This document shows positions 33,677-41,998 of a stretch of DNA of 64,000 bases, in pieces. The first letter of the stretch is position 1. Each line of letters opens with the position of its first letter. A program made the translations under genes and the position numbers. The notes under the pieces were generated by a model, which was given only the letters and a program-made list of their open reading frames with translations, was not told the DNA's origin and did not search any database. The DNA is from Flavobacterium psychroterrae (GTDB lineage Bacteria > Bacteroidota > Bacteroidia > Flavobacteriales > Flavobacteriaceae): contig NZ_JAGYVZ010000013.1 in the NCBI RefSeq assembly GCF_018380615.1, positions 106,575-170,574 of the forward strand, in the 5' to 3' direction.

Positions 33677-34525
33677 CTATTCGCGGAATTTCAACCGGAA
33701 GGTTAATGGAGTTTCGCCTGTTATTTTTTTAAACAATCTTGAAAAGTAGGTATGATCTTCAAAACCTAAAGTAAAGGCAATTTCCTTAACATCATTTTCA
33801 GTATAATAAAGCAATCGTTGTGCCTCTAAAATCATGGCATTTTGAAGCCAATAGGTAACTGATTTTCCTGTCGAAATATTTACGCAATAATTTAAATGCG
33901 AAGTTGTGATGTTTAATTTCGCAGCAAAATAAGAAGGCGTTTCTAAAAATGTGGAACCGGAAATTAATTTCTTGAAATTAGAATATATCAACGTCGATTG
34001 ATTTTTAAGTTCTGATGCTGATTGATTTGCTTCTGAATAAATGTTTACAAAACGATATACTAATGCACTAAAAAGTCCATTGACAATAGCTGTTTTGTTT
34101 GAAGTTGTATTTTGAAAAGCACGATGTAATAACAAAACGGTTTCCATAATATCTTTCTTTTGAAGTTTATCAAGTTTGTTTACCTGATTAGCAATTTTCA
34201 TGTTCTCAAAAACCGAAGCGCAATTATCAGGCACTAAAAACGGAGCTACACTAATATAATATCCTGATGAATCCGGCGAAACAAATTTTGGTGAATGAAT
34301 TTGAAATGGCTTAACAACAATAATACCCGGAGCGCTTATTTTCACGTCGATCATATCACATTTCATGATGACTTTTCCTTTTGTAAGCACAAAAAAATTA
34401 TAAAAATCATCGCGATGTGTTCCCAGTTTATTTACACTTTGAGTATCTTCACCCAATACAGATAACTCAGCGATAAAAATACCTCCTACTGCTTCTGATC
34501 TCTGATTGTAAATGGGGATTTTCAA
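33677..34525 (-). CDS. AraC family transcriptional regulator
   Basis: A 282-residue regulator with an N-terminal cupin-like sensing domain (residues 1-160, with GTHRDDFYNFFVLTKGK and PGIIVVKPFQIHSP) and two C-terminal helix-turn-helix units (about residues 190-282; FAAKLNITTSHLNYCVN and KEIAFTLGFEDHTYFSRLFKKITGE in two parts). The FGxxDxTYFSRxFKKxxGxTP ending is the AraC signature. Its position between the SIP gene and the TonB receptor suggests it regulates one or both. Confidence 0.92.
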   Translation of the reverse strand: MKIPIYNQRSEAVGGIFIAELSVLGEDTQSVNKLGTHRDDFYNFFVLTKGKVIMKCDMIDVKISAPGIIVVKPFQIHSPKFVSPDSSGYYISVAPFLVPDNCASVFENMKIANQVNKLDKLQKKDIMETVLLLHRAFQNTTSNKTAIVNGLFSALVYRFVNIYSEANQSASELKNQSTLIYSNFKKLISGSTFLETPSYFAAKLNITTSHLNYCVNISTGKSVTYWLQNAMILEAQRLLYYTENDVKEIAFTLGFEDHTYFSRLFKKITGETPLTFRLKFRE

Positions 34526-34586
34526 ATTTAATTTTTGAAATTATAATTAATATGAAGTCATACAAACTTAGAGAATTTTCTAAAAC

Positions 34587-34625
34587 AAAATGCCTCTAAT
34601 CTCAAACTGATTAAAGGCATTTTTA
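34587..34625 (-). terminator. Terminator of the TonB receptor gene
   Basis: AAAATGCC...GGCATTTT closes a hairpin with CTAATC/GATTAA as inner stem. It lies downstream of the receptor on the minus strand. Confidence 0.8.
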
Positions 34626-34689
34626 TGTTTTATTAATATTCAAAATGGAAAACATTAAATTATAGAAATTATTTAACCCTTTTACCGAG

Positions 34690-34815
34690 AAAGTAATTAG
34701 AAAGATCCGTCTTTATCAGCGTTTTCGCTTTAGCGAATCAGTAAAATCAGCGTCTAATTTGACGCGGATAAAACAGATTTACTTCGTAAAAACACGGATA
34801 AAAACGGATTTGATT
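34690..34815. repeat. Interspersed repeat with GCG-rich arms
   Basis: The stretch contains TTTATCAGCGTTTTCGC...GCGAATCAGTAAAATCAGCGTC...GACGCGGATAAAACAG and ends CACGGATAAAAACGGATT. The same ATCAGCG/CGGATAAAA vocabulary is typical of Flavobacterium intergenic repeats. No gene is visible in this 342-base gap. Confidence 0.5.
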
Positions 34816-34867
34816 TGCAATAATTTTATTTCTATGATTATCATTTTAGAAGTTCTCCCATTTAACT

Positions 34868-36730
34868 TTAAAAAGTCACAAATTTCACTCCTAAACTAAA
34901 CCATCTTGAAGGAAGCGGAACCGCTCCAACTTCATAATATGTGGTGTTGAAAATATTTTGTGCGTCAACATAAACAGTAAGTTTTTTAATAGATTGGCTA
35001 ACTCTAAAATCATTCACCCAATAGGACGGTCCCGTTACTCTTTGACTGAAACGTGTCGCAAATAAAGCCGTAAAATTTTTATGCTGAAAATCGATTGTAT
35101 TTGTTATTTGATGTTCTAAAGATGAAACCGAATATTTTGAATAAACTACCGGAATAACATCCTGAAATTCAAAATCTAAATAAGAATATGCAAGACTAAT
35201 ATTCAGTTTAGAATCGCTGGATAAATTAGCATTGTAATTAGTACGCAGGTTGAAACCATTTGTATTTAGGTTTCCGTAGTTGTTACTTTGATAAGGTTCA
35301 GTAGTTACGTTTCTTGTCCAGTCGATAAAATTATTGATTTTTCTATAGAAATAATTCGCATTAAAATTAAAATTATGTTTAATGTATTTAAAACCTATTT
35401 CACTCTGAAAAGCATTTTCGGTTTCAAGATTAGGATTTCCAATATTTCCCGGACGCTGATTTAAATACAAATCTGTAAACGACGGAATTCGCTGGCTTGT
35501 TCCAATGTTTCCGATGATTTTAAATGCATCTGTAACGGCGTAACTCGCATCAAATCCCGGATAAACCTGCCATTTATAATCTGAATTATAATTTAAATAA
35601 GCACCAAAATTCACATCCAGTTTCTCTATAAAAGTGGTTCTGTATTGCATGTAAAGTCCGTAATTTTCACGATTATGATCCCCAATATTTGATGAACTTA
35701 TATCTTCGCTTCTTGCTTCGGCTCCAAAACCAAGTTCACCGTTTTCCATCTTATATGATGTATTTACTTCGGCAGCAAATGAGTTGGTATAATGCTGGCT
35801 TCTGCCCGCTTTTAGATTGGCAATTCCGTAATAACGGTAATCATCATAATTATATCTGTAGCTCAATCTTGGCATTAACGTCCATTTTTCAGACAACTGA
35901 TGTTTCGATTGCACATTTGCAAAAGTAGTCTGAACAACTTCGCTTGAGTTTTTATCGCCCGGAGCAGCATAAAATCCGTTCGCACCAAAACCATTGTTGA
36001 TGTAACCAAATGAACTTAAAATTTCGTTTTTATCATTCAACTGATAATTTCCCTGATAAAATATTTTATTGTTTTCAAAAGCGGTATTGTAACGATATCC
36101 ATTGCTTTTATCGTGTGATGCAAAAAGCGAATGCTGCTGTTTTTCTTTGCTTAAAACTCCGCCAACCTGAATTCCGCTGCCATAAAATGTATCTCCGGTA
36201 TCTTGTGTATCTTTTTCAAAGTTTGAACCTGCATAAGTATTTACTAAAACTCCGGATTTCATTGGTTTTTTAGTAATAATATTAATTGCTCCGGTCAAAC
36301 TATTGATTCCGTAAGTCATCGCTGCCGGACCACGAATTATTTCGATTCTTTCGATTACCTCAACCGGAATAGGCAGATTCAGCATATTATGCGCCGTTTG
36401 TGAATCGATGATTTTACTTCCGTTTAAAAGTACAACAGTTTGCTCAAAGCTTCCGCCGTCAACACTTACGTCAGCCTGACTCCCAAAAGGTCCTCTTTGT
36501 CGTAGATCAACACCATTTGCATATTGCAGGATTTCCTGAACAGATCGTCCCGGTAATTTTGCAATTGTGGCTTTATCAATTACATAAACGTTTCGGTTTT
36601 TCTTAGAAATTGGTGTGCTAAATCTATTTTCATGAATAATTACTTCATCAATATTAATGGTGTCTTTTTGCACTTGCGCTTGTAAACCAAGACTTAACAG
36701 AGTCAGTATTGCAAAATAAAGTTTTGTCAT
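34868..36730 (-). CDS. TonB-dependent receptor (BtuB/siderophore-type)
   Basis: A 620-residue outer-membrane receptor. A signal peptide ends LQAQ, a TonB-box-like DTINIDEVIIHE segment follows, and the plug domain shows RSVQEILQYANGVDLRQRG, VSVDGGSFEQTVVLLNG and VIERIEIIRGPAAMTYG (the standard plug motifs). The 22-strand barrel follows, ending SLGVKFVTF. The size is that of BtuB or a small siderophore receptor; the ligand is unknown, but iron chelates or cobalamin are likely from the SIP and regulator genes nearby. It is divergent from a MocR-type regulator, with an inverted repeat between. Confidence 0.9.
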   Translation of the reverse strand: MTKLYFAILTLLSLGLQAQVQKDTINIDEVIIHENRFSTPISKKNRNVYVIDKATIAKLPGRSVQEILQYANGVDLRQRGPFGSQADVSVDGGSFEQTVVLLNGSKIIDSQTAHNMLNLPIPVEVIERIEIIRGPAAMTYGINSLTGAINIITKKPMKSGVLVNTYAGSNFEKDTQDTGDTFYGSGIQVGGVLSKEKQQHSLFASHDKSNGYRYNTAFENNKIFYQGNYQLNDKNEILSSFGYINNGFGANGFYAAPGDKNSSEVVQTTFANVQSKHQLSEKWTLMPRLSYRYNYDDYRYYGIANLKAGRSQHYTNSFAAEVNTSYKMENGELGFGAEARSEDISSSNIGDHNRENYGLYMQYRTTFIEKLDVNFGAYLNYNSDYKWQVYPGFDASYAVTDAFKIIGNIGTSQRIPSFTDLYLNQRPGNIGNPNLETENAFQSEIGFKYIKHNFNFNANYFYRKINNFIDWTRNVTTEPYQSNNYGNLNTNGFNLRTNYNANLSSDSKLNISLAYSYLDFEFQDVIPVVYSKYSVSSLEHQITNTIDFQHKNFTALFATRFSQRVTGPSYWVNDFRVSQSIKKLTVYVDAQNIFNTTYYEVGAVPLPSRWFSLGVKFVTF

Positions 36731-36746
36731 TTTTTTTAATTTTTTG

Positions 36747-36754
36747 CAAAAGTA
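36747..36754 (-). promoter_or_regulatory. -7 element of the TonB receptor promoter
   Basis: Read on the minus strand the sequence is TACTTTTG, a match to TAnnTTTG, about 17 bases before the receptor start codon. No TTG of the -33 type lies at the expected distance, which would suit a promoter that needs an activator. It overlaps the left arm of the inverted repeat at 36751. Confidence 0.55.
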
Positions 36755-36772
36755 GTATCTTGCCGTACTACT
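36751..36772. promoter_or_regulatory. Perfect inverted repeat, candidate operator
   Basis: AGTAGTA (36751-36757) and TACTACT (36766-36772) are perfect inverted repeats with eight bases (TCTTGCCG) between. The site lies in the 40-base divergent gap between the receptor and the regulator and overlaps the receptor -7 element, so a bound protein would affect both genes. Confidence 0.62.
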
Positions 36773-36794
36773 AATGTATACCAGTTTTATAAAA

Positions 36795-38273
36795 ATGGAT
36801 AGTCCGGTTCAAATTCCTTTTAAAAGTTTCATTCAGCTTAAGCCTGAAGATGCAACTGCTTTATACCTGCAAATTGTTTTTGAGTTTATTAAAGCGATAC
36901 AAACAGGTTTGCTTCCTGAAGGCACAAAACTTCCGGGAACCCGCATTTTATGTAAATTATTGCAGGTTAACAGAAACACATTGATTAAAGCTTTTCAGGA
37001 TTTAGAATTGCAAGGGTGGATTGAAATTTTACCTAATAAGGGAACTTTTATCTTATCAGAAAAAAAAGAAAAAAAGAAAACGGATTATATTTTTACTGAA
37101 AAAAATAATTCCCAAAGTGCTGCTTTTACTTTTAAACATTCGACTATTCTTGAAGATCCAAAGGAAATAAGCACTATACCGTATCAATTTAATGACGGTT
37201 TACCAGATTTGCGGTTGGTACAAACTGATGTCCTGGCGAGGCTTTATGTTTCAAAACTTAAAGGCCAAAAAAGCACTAAAACCTGGGAACAAATCCAGAC
37301 AAAATCTCATTTGAATTTTAAAATCCAATTTTCTAATTTTTTGAATGTAACAAGAGGAATTCGCATTTCAACATCAAATTTGCTTACTACAAATAGTCAC
37401 GAAATTAGTTTGTATCTGGTTACAAAATTATTGATTTCTGCTGGTGATAAAGTCGTTGTTGCTTCTCCGGGTTATTATATTTCGAACATGACATTGTCAG
37501 ACAGTGGCGCACAAATTATTACGATACCGGTTGATAAAGATGGAATCAATACGGAAGATCTGAAACAAATTTGCGAGAAACAGCAAATCAGAATTTTATA
37601 TCTGACTTCAAATTATCATTATCCTACAACGACTTCTTTAAGCGCTAAAAGGCGAATGGAAATTTTGGAATTAGCCAATCGCTACGGATTTGTGATTATT
37701 GAGGATGATTATGATTTTGATTTTCATTATGATAATAATCCCGTATTGCCTCTCGCGTCTTTAGATTCAAATGAAAGGGTGGTTTATATTGGCTCATTTG
37801 GGAGGTCTTTGCCGGCGGGCTTTGGTTATGGTTTTATTGCTGCGCCTTCGGCATTTATAAAGGAACTCGAAAAACATCAAAATATTCTGGAACCGGGAAT
37901 TGATGTTATTAAGGAACAGGTTTTAACAGAATGGATCAAGGAAGGCGAAGTTCATCGGCTTTCTAAAAAAAATAAGAAAATTTACAAAGAGCGCAGGGAT
38001 TATTTTGTTTTGTTGCTGAAGGAAAAACTGGAAGGGAAAATTAAATTTCAGGTTCCGCTTCGGGGTTTGGCAATTTGGGTGGAATGGCTGGATAATTTCA
38101 ATTTGATAAGGCTGCAAAAACAATGTGCTATAAATGGTTTGTTTTTACCGAAGACGATTTTATATCAAACAAAAAATCTTACGGCCACTCGTTTGGGTTT
38201 TGGACATTTTGACACGGCTGAAATGGAAAATGCCGTGAAAATTTTACGCCAATCTCTTGATGAAATTACCTGA
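36795..38273 (+). CDS. MocR-type regulator (GntR DNA-binding domain fused to PLP aminotransferase domain)
   Basis: A protein of about 492 residues with an N-terminal GntR winged helix (YLQIVFEFIKAIQTGLLPEG, KLPGTRILCKLLQVNRNTL) and a C-terminal fold-type I aminotransferase domain. The PLP region includes SPGYYISNMTLSDSG, FVIIEDDYDFDFHYD (with the Asp that binds the pyridine nitrogen) and IGSFGRSLPAGFGYGF, where the usual PLP lysine is replaced: SFGRSLPAG has Arg where many MocR proteins have Lys (SFSKxLxPG). I set the start at the ATG at 36795; the ATG at 36774 would begin two bases after the inverted repeat. It probably regulates the divergent receptor. Confidence 0.88.
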   Translation: MDSPVQIPFKSFIQLKPEDATALYLQIVFEFIKAIQTGLLPEGTKLPGTRILCKLLQVNRNTLIKAFQDLELQGWIEILPNKGTFILSEKKEKKKTDYIFTEKNNSQSAAFTFKHSTILEDPKEISTIPYQFNDGLPDLRLVQTDVLARLYVSKLKGQKSTKTWEQIQTKSHLNFKIQFSNFLNVTRGIRISTSNLLTTNSHEISLYLVTKLLISAGDKVVVASPGYYISNMTLSDSGAQIITIPVDKDGINTEDLKQICEKQQIRILYLTSNYHYPTTTSLSAKRRMEILELANRYGFVIIEDDYDFDFHYDNNPVLPLASLDSNERVVYIGSFGRSLPAGFGYGFIAAPSAFIKELEKHQNILEPGIDVIKEQVLTEWIKEGEVHRLSKKNKKIYKERRDYFVLLLKEKLEGKIKFQVPLRGLAIWVEWLDNFNLIRLQKQCAINGLFLPKTILYQTKNLTATRLGFGHFDTAEMENAVKILRQSLDEIT

Positions 38274-38293
38274 AATAATTAAAAAAAAAATCA

Positions 38294-38436
38294 TTAAACA
38301 CATAGAAAAAATATAGGTTTTTTTATGGAAAAGGGAATACAAAAAGAAACATGTTGCTTTCACATAGCAATGTGAATTAATCCGAAGTAAAACGCCTTTT
38401 TTTAAGGTTTACAAAATCTATGTTTTTATGTTTTAA
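38294..38436. repeat. 143-bp MITE-like palindromic element
   Basis: TTAAACACATAGAAAAAATATAG at the left (38294) and CTATGTTTTTATGTTTTAA at the right (ending 38436) are terminal inverted repeats. Inside lie TTTCACATAGCAATGTGAATTAATCCG and AAAACGCCTTTTT. No gene is visible in this 386-base gap; the rest (38437-38659) is AT-rich upstream DNA of the next gene. Confidence 0.75.
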
Positions 38437-38659
38437 AATAATTAGCCTATTCACTTAAACTACTTTTCTTTTTTTTAGATCTAGAATTTTATTGTAAAAA
38501 ACGGGTATTTATACGTAGTGTTATAAATGTTAAAATAACGATTTTTGTTTCAGATTACGAGAAACCGTAAACTATTCTTAATAAATCACACTAAATTAGC
38601 TAAACATTTGGCTTAAAAGTCATAAATCGTTACACATTTAAACCTGAAAATTTAAAACT

Positions 38660-39049
38660 ATGAAAAACCTTTGGTGCTGGCGTTGTAAAATGGAAGTTCC
38701 TATGCTTAATGAAGAGGAATATAAAGTTGCGTCTAAACTCTATCGTGATGGTTTTGAAAAAGGTAAATGTAGTATGACCAGAAAAACACGCTTCAAAGAT
38801 TTACTTGACTATTATAAAAATCTTACAGGATTTGAAGAAACTAATCCTAACGCAATTATGCATCATCGCATCGAACTTTACGGTTCTGAATGCGAAAGTT
38901 GTTCTAAACCTTACAGAACTCCTAAGGCTTCTTTTTGTGCCGCATGCGGAAATAAAAGAGAATCCAAATTAATTAACTACGCTGAAGTTTTACACGAAGA
39001 ATCACCAAAATGGTGGCAAAGATTATTGGTTTTAAACAGAGCTGAATAA
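38660..39049 (+). CDS. Zinc-ribbon-like hypothetical protein
   Basis: A 129-residue soluble protein with three possible metal-binding motifs: CWRCKMEVP at residues 5-13, CESCSKPYRTPK near residue 77, and FCAACGNKRE near residue 94. The last two pairs form one four-Cys zinc ribbon; the first pair may stand alone. The middle is helical (FEKGKCSMTRKTRFKDLLDYY). I do not recognise a named family. Confidence 0.78.
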   Translation: MKNLWCWRCKMEVPMLNEEEYKVASKLYRDGFEKGKCSMTRKTRFKDLLDYYKNLTGFEETNPNAIMHHRIELYGSECESCSKPYRTPKASFCAACGNKRESKLINYAEVLHEESPKWWQRLLVLNRAE

Positions 39050-39095
39050 TTTTGGTGATTGTATAATTTTACTTATATTTAAAAGAAAACTTAAA

Positions 39096-39305
39096 ATGAT
39101 GAGGATAAATTATAAAATTCAATATTGTCTGTTTGCAATTTCCCTTTTCTTTATTGTGATTGGAATTTATGAAACATCAAATGAAGGATTAAAAACAGGA
39201 AAAGAACTTTTTTGGCAAATTTCTCACTTTGTTCCGTTTGTATTAGGGGCAATTATTTTTGGAAGTAATTTATATTCTAAACGAATTGAAAATTTCAAAA
39301 ATTAA
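39096..39305 (+). CDS. Small membrane protein, unknown
   Basis: A 69-residue protein with two membrane helices (about residues 10-27 and 45-62) and a short polar loop between them; the C-terminus (YSKRIENFKN) is basic, predicted cytoplasmic. ATG at 39099 is an equal start. It follows the zinc-ribbon gene by 46 bases and is followed by a terminator. No family recognised. Confidence 0.68.
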   Translation: MMRINYKIQYCLFAISLFFIVIGIYETSNEGLKTGKELFWQISHFVPFVLGAIIFGSNLYSKRIENFKN

Positions 39306-39321
39306 TAAATATTAATTCTTC

Positions 39322-39359
39322 AAAAACCATTTTTAGTTTTCTCTAAAAGTGGTTTTTTT
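39322..39359 (+). terminator. Terminator after the small membrane protein
   Basis: AAAAACCATTTTTAG and CTAAAAGTGGTTTTT pair with one G-T wobble around TTTTCT, followed by T residues. Confidence 0.85.
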
Positions 39360-39495
39360 ATTTCGACAAATAGCTAATCTTCAATCAATGTCAAAAATGC
39401 GTTAAAATACTTTTTGTATAGTTGTTTTTCGACAATAAAAAATACATTTGTTAGAAAGGAAAACAAGACTTATTACAACCAAGAAAATATAATGT

Positions 39496-40059
39496 ATGGA
39501 TTACGAAAAATTCATCTTCTGCCTCGAAGGTGTTCCGGACGTAGACAACGAAACGGCAACTTTAGCGGTAAAAAACTTAGAAGAAATTGCAATTGACCAA
39601 GGGATTTCCAGCATCTATAAAACCTGCGATACTATTGAAGGTCTGGAAGAAAGCCTGAATGTACTGCTTTATGAAGATCATAATTTTAAGGATTATGAAA
39701 TTATCTATCTGGTAATGCCCGGCGAAGCTAACAATATTTGCCTTCACGATTATTATTATAGCCTTGAGGAAATCGCGGAACTTTTTGAAGGTAAGATGAA
39801 AGGTAAAATTATTCATTTTGCGAATCTTAAAGTTTTAGACTTAAACGATGACGAAGCTCAATATTTTCTTGATATAACTGGTGCTCGTGCCATTTCCGGT
39901 TATGGTTCAACCTATAATAAAATTGCCAGTTCAAGTACAATTGACAAAGCTTTTTTTAGCCTTTATCAGGATAATGACGATATTACAGAAGTTGTAGAAG
40001 AGTTGTACCAAAAGCATTATGCATTGTGCAAATTACTTGATTTTAGATTGTATTATTAG
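39496..40059 (+). CDS. DUF6642 family protein
   Basis: A 187-residue acidic soluble protein. It opens MDYEKFIFCLEGVPD, and includes IIYLVMPGEANNICLHDYYYSLEEIAE (in two parts) and a GARAISGYGSTYNK turn near residue 130; the whole matches a CHAT-caspase-like or DUF6642-type protein in outline, though a catalytic Cys-His pair is not evident. Its stop codon is directly followed by the start of the AraC-type regulator (ATG one base after TAG), so the two are translationally coupled. The function is unknown. Confidence 0.8.
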   Translation: MDYEKFIFCLEGVPDVDNETATLAVKNLEEIAIDQGISSIYKTCDTIEGLEESLNVLLYEDHNFKDYEIIYLVMPGEANNICLHDYYYSLEEIAELFEGKMKGKIIHFANLKVLDLNDDEAQYFLDITGARAISGYGSTYNKIASSSTIDKAFFSLYQDNDDITEVVEELYQKHYALCKLLDFRLYY

Positions 40060-40980
40060 ATGAAAAGTAAAGGAGACGAAAAAGTAAAAACATATGAAGC
40101 AAAGGGATTTCGTGAAAAGTTCCTTGGTGCAGGAAACCCTATGCATTTACTTTTTAAATCAAATTCTGATCATTTTTTTTGTTTAAAGATGGAAGAAATA
40201 ATGCAGCTTCAATATCCTGTTCCACCATCAAAACACAGTTGTCATACAATTCTTTTTATAACTTCCGGAACGCATATCATGAAAATTGGTTTTGAGGAAC
40301 ACCAAACAAACGCCAATGAGATTATTGTGGTTCCGGCAGGACAGATTTTTTCAATAGAAAATGTCAACAATAAAATCATTGGATTCATATGCCAATTTCA
40401 TCCCGATGTTTTAATTGGAAAATATGGTAATACGGAAATGTTAAACGATTTTGATTTCCTGAAGATTGGAGGAAATCCAAAAATTAGCCTTTCTGAAAGT
40501 AATTCCCGGTTTATATACAATCTTTTTATCCGCTTACAAGCCTCATATGTTGAATCTGGAATTACCAATTTTAATATTGTACAATCTTATCTGATGGCTT
40601 TGTTTTGTGAAATGAATAAAAACAACGTCAAAATTCCCAAAAGCGGCAATGCTTCTGCTGTTCTTTCATCGAAGTTTAAAGAATTGATTTTTGCTCATAT
40701 AAAAATAAATCATGAGGTAAATTATTATGCCTCTTTATTGAATGTCACGCCTAATCATTTAAACAAATCGGTAAAGTCTACAACAGGCAAACCTGCTACT
40801 AAATGGATTGATGAAACCATTTTACTTGAAGCCAAATATTTACTGTTTCAAACTACGCTTTCTATCAGCGAAATAGCAATGCAGGTAGGACACGAGGATC
40901 ATTCTTACTTTAGCCGGTTCTTTAAAAAACACGAAGGAATCACGCCTATTGAATATCGTAAAATGATTGCTAAGTCCTAA
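40060..40980 (+). CDS. AraC family transcriptional regulator
   Basis: A 306-residue regulator with an N-terminal cupin-like domain (HTILFITSGTHIMKIGFEEH, IIVVPAGQIFSIENV) and a C-terminal tandem helix-turn-helix (YASLLNVTPNHLNKSVK and AMQVGHEDHSYFSRFFKKHEGI in two parts, then TPIEYRK). The start directly abuts the DUF6642 stop, so the pair forms one transcript. Its target and signal are not visible. Confidence 0.92.
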   Translation: MKSKGDEKVKTYEAKGFREKFLGAGNPMHLLFKSNSDHFFCLKMEEIMQLQYPVPPSKHSCHTILFITSGTHIMKIGFEEHQTNANEIIVVPAGQIFSIENVNNKIIGFICQFHPDVLIGKYGNTEMLNDFDFLKIGGNPKISLSESNSRFIYNLFIRLQASYVESGITNFNIVQSYLMALFCEMNKNNVKIPKSGNASAVLSSKFKELIFAHIKINHEVNYYASLLNVTPNHLNKSVKSTTGKPATKWIDETILLEAKYLLFQTTLSISEIAMQVGHEDHSYFSRFFKKHEGITPIEYRKMIAKS

Positions 40981-41050
40981 TTATTGCTTGTAAAATCCTA
41001 TTTACTCCAAAAGCATTTGTTGAAATTTGTCCCGTAAAAAAAAGCAAATT

Positions 41051-41251
41051 ATGATTTATGTTTTTAAAACTTCTGTTGATTCAAAATCAAAATTAGAATT
41101 CGCAAATGTATTGATTGGGGAATTACTGCCTAATGCTGTCTGGAATTTTGATCTGGAGGATTGTGATAATATTTTAAGAATTGAAAGCGAAGAGGATATA
41201 AATGAAATGTCTCTTCAAAATGAAATTTTCGATTGTATCGAATTAGAATAA
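41051..41251 (+). CDS. Small hypothetical protein
   Basis: A 66-residue protein (MIYVFKTSVDSKSKLEFANVL) of alternating strand and helix with an acidic tail; the length and the FKTSV...LLPN...FDLEDCDNILRIES pattern resemble a small ferredoxin-like (HMA/ACT-sized) fold, but the metal-binding Cys pair is absent. A start at TTG 41027 is possible and would add eight basic residues. Its 3' end comes 42 bases before the pentapeptide-repeat gene. Confidence 0.7.
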   Translation: MIYVFKTSVDSKSKLEFANVLIGELLPNAVWNFDLEDCDNILRIESEEDINEMSLQNEIFDCIELE

Positions 41252-41292
41252 ATTGCTTTTTAAAATATTCCTTTCAACCTCAACATATTATT

Positions 41293-41865
41293 ATGGATAC
41301 TGCATTGCATCAAAACAAAACTTTTGACACCGTTGATTATTCGGATCAAAAATTATCGGATAATGAATTTATAAACTGTGAATTTATTAATTGTAATTTC
41401 TCTAAAAGTGATTTTAGTTATATTGATTTTTTAGATTGTACTTTTAAAAATTGCAATCTTTCGCTTTCTACGCTTAAAAGTACTGGATTAAAAAACATTA
41501 AATTTATTGGTTGTAAATTAATGGGACTTGATTTTAGTGCAAGTAATAGTTTTTTATTTTCGATGTCTTTTCAGGATTGCCTGCTTGATTATTCGACTTT
41601 TATTTATAAAAAACTAAAGAAAACAAACTTCATTGATTGCTCCTTAAAAGATGTTGACTTCTCAAATACTGATTTATCTCTTTCTCTTTTTAAAAATTGT
41701 GATCTTGCCAATGCTACTTTTCAGGATTGTATTTTAGAGAAAACTGATTTTCGTTCTTCAAGAAATTATGCTTTTGATCCATCTGAAAATAAAATCAAGA
41801 GAACCAGAGTTTCTCAAGCTGCACTTGCGGGTTTGCTTGAAAAATTTGATTTGGATATTGAATAG
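41293..41865 (+). CDS. Pentapeptide repeat protein
   Basis: A 190-residue protein formed of repeated five-residue units: FINCEFINCNFSKSDFSYIDF, DCTFKNCNLSLSTL, and more, with a bulky hydrophobic or Leu/Phe at the centre of each unit. Such proteins form a right-handed four-sided helix. Some (Qnr, MfpA) mimic DNA and protect gyrase; others have other roles. This one has a loose N-terminus (DTALHQNKTFDTVDYSD) and ends with a polar tail, and no feature points to gyrase. The open frame extends upstream to 41233; the ATG at 41293 is used because it avoids overlap. Confidence 0.88.
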   Translation: MDTALHQNKTFDTVDYSDQKLSDNEFINCEFINCNFSKSDFSYIDFLDCTFKNCNLSLSTLKSTGLKNIKFIGCKLMGLDFSASNSFLFSMSFQDCLLDYSTFIYKKLKKTNFIDCSLKDVDFSNTDLSLSLFKNCDLANATFQDCILEKTDFRSSRNYAFDPSENKIKRTRVSQAALAGLLEKFDLDIE

Positions 41866-41943
41866 ATTTTAGAAAGTTTTCAGTCGCGGTTTTCAGTCTC
41901 AGTTTATATACAGATTTTAGAACTTTATTAATTAGTTTACAAC

Positions 41944-41975
41944 AAAAAGGGATGCAAAAATTGCATCCCTTTTTC
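41944..41975. terminator. Bidirectional terminator
   Basis: AAAAAGGGATGCAA and TTGCATCCCTTTTT pair perfectly with three A in the loop; the site lies between convergent genes (pentapeptide-repeat protein and the SusCD operon) and can serve both. Confidence 0.92.
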
Positions 41976-41998
41976 TAATTAAAAACTTAAAAAATGAA

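Noticed and set aside
41293..41865. Qnr-like gyrase protector
   Set aside because: The repeat pattern is general to pentapeptide proteins; no loops or length typical of Qnr proteins were found.
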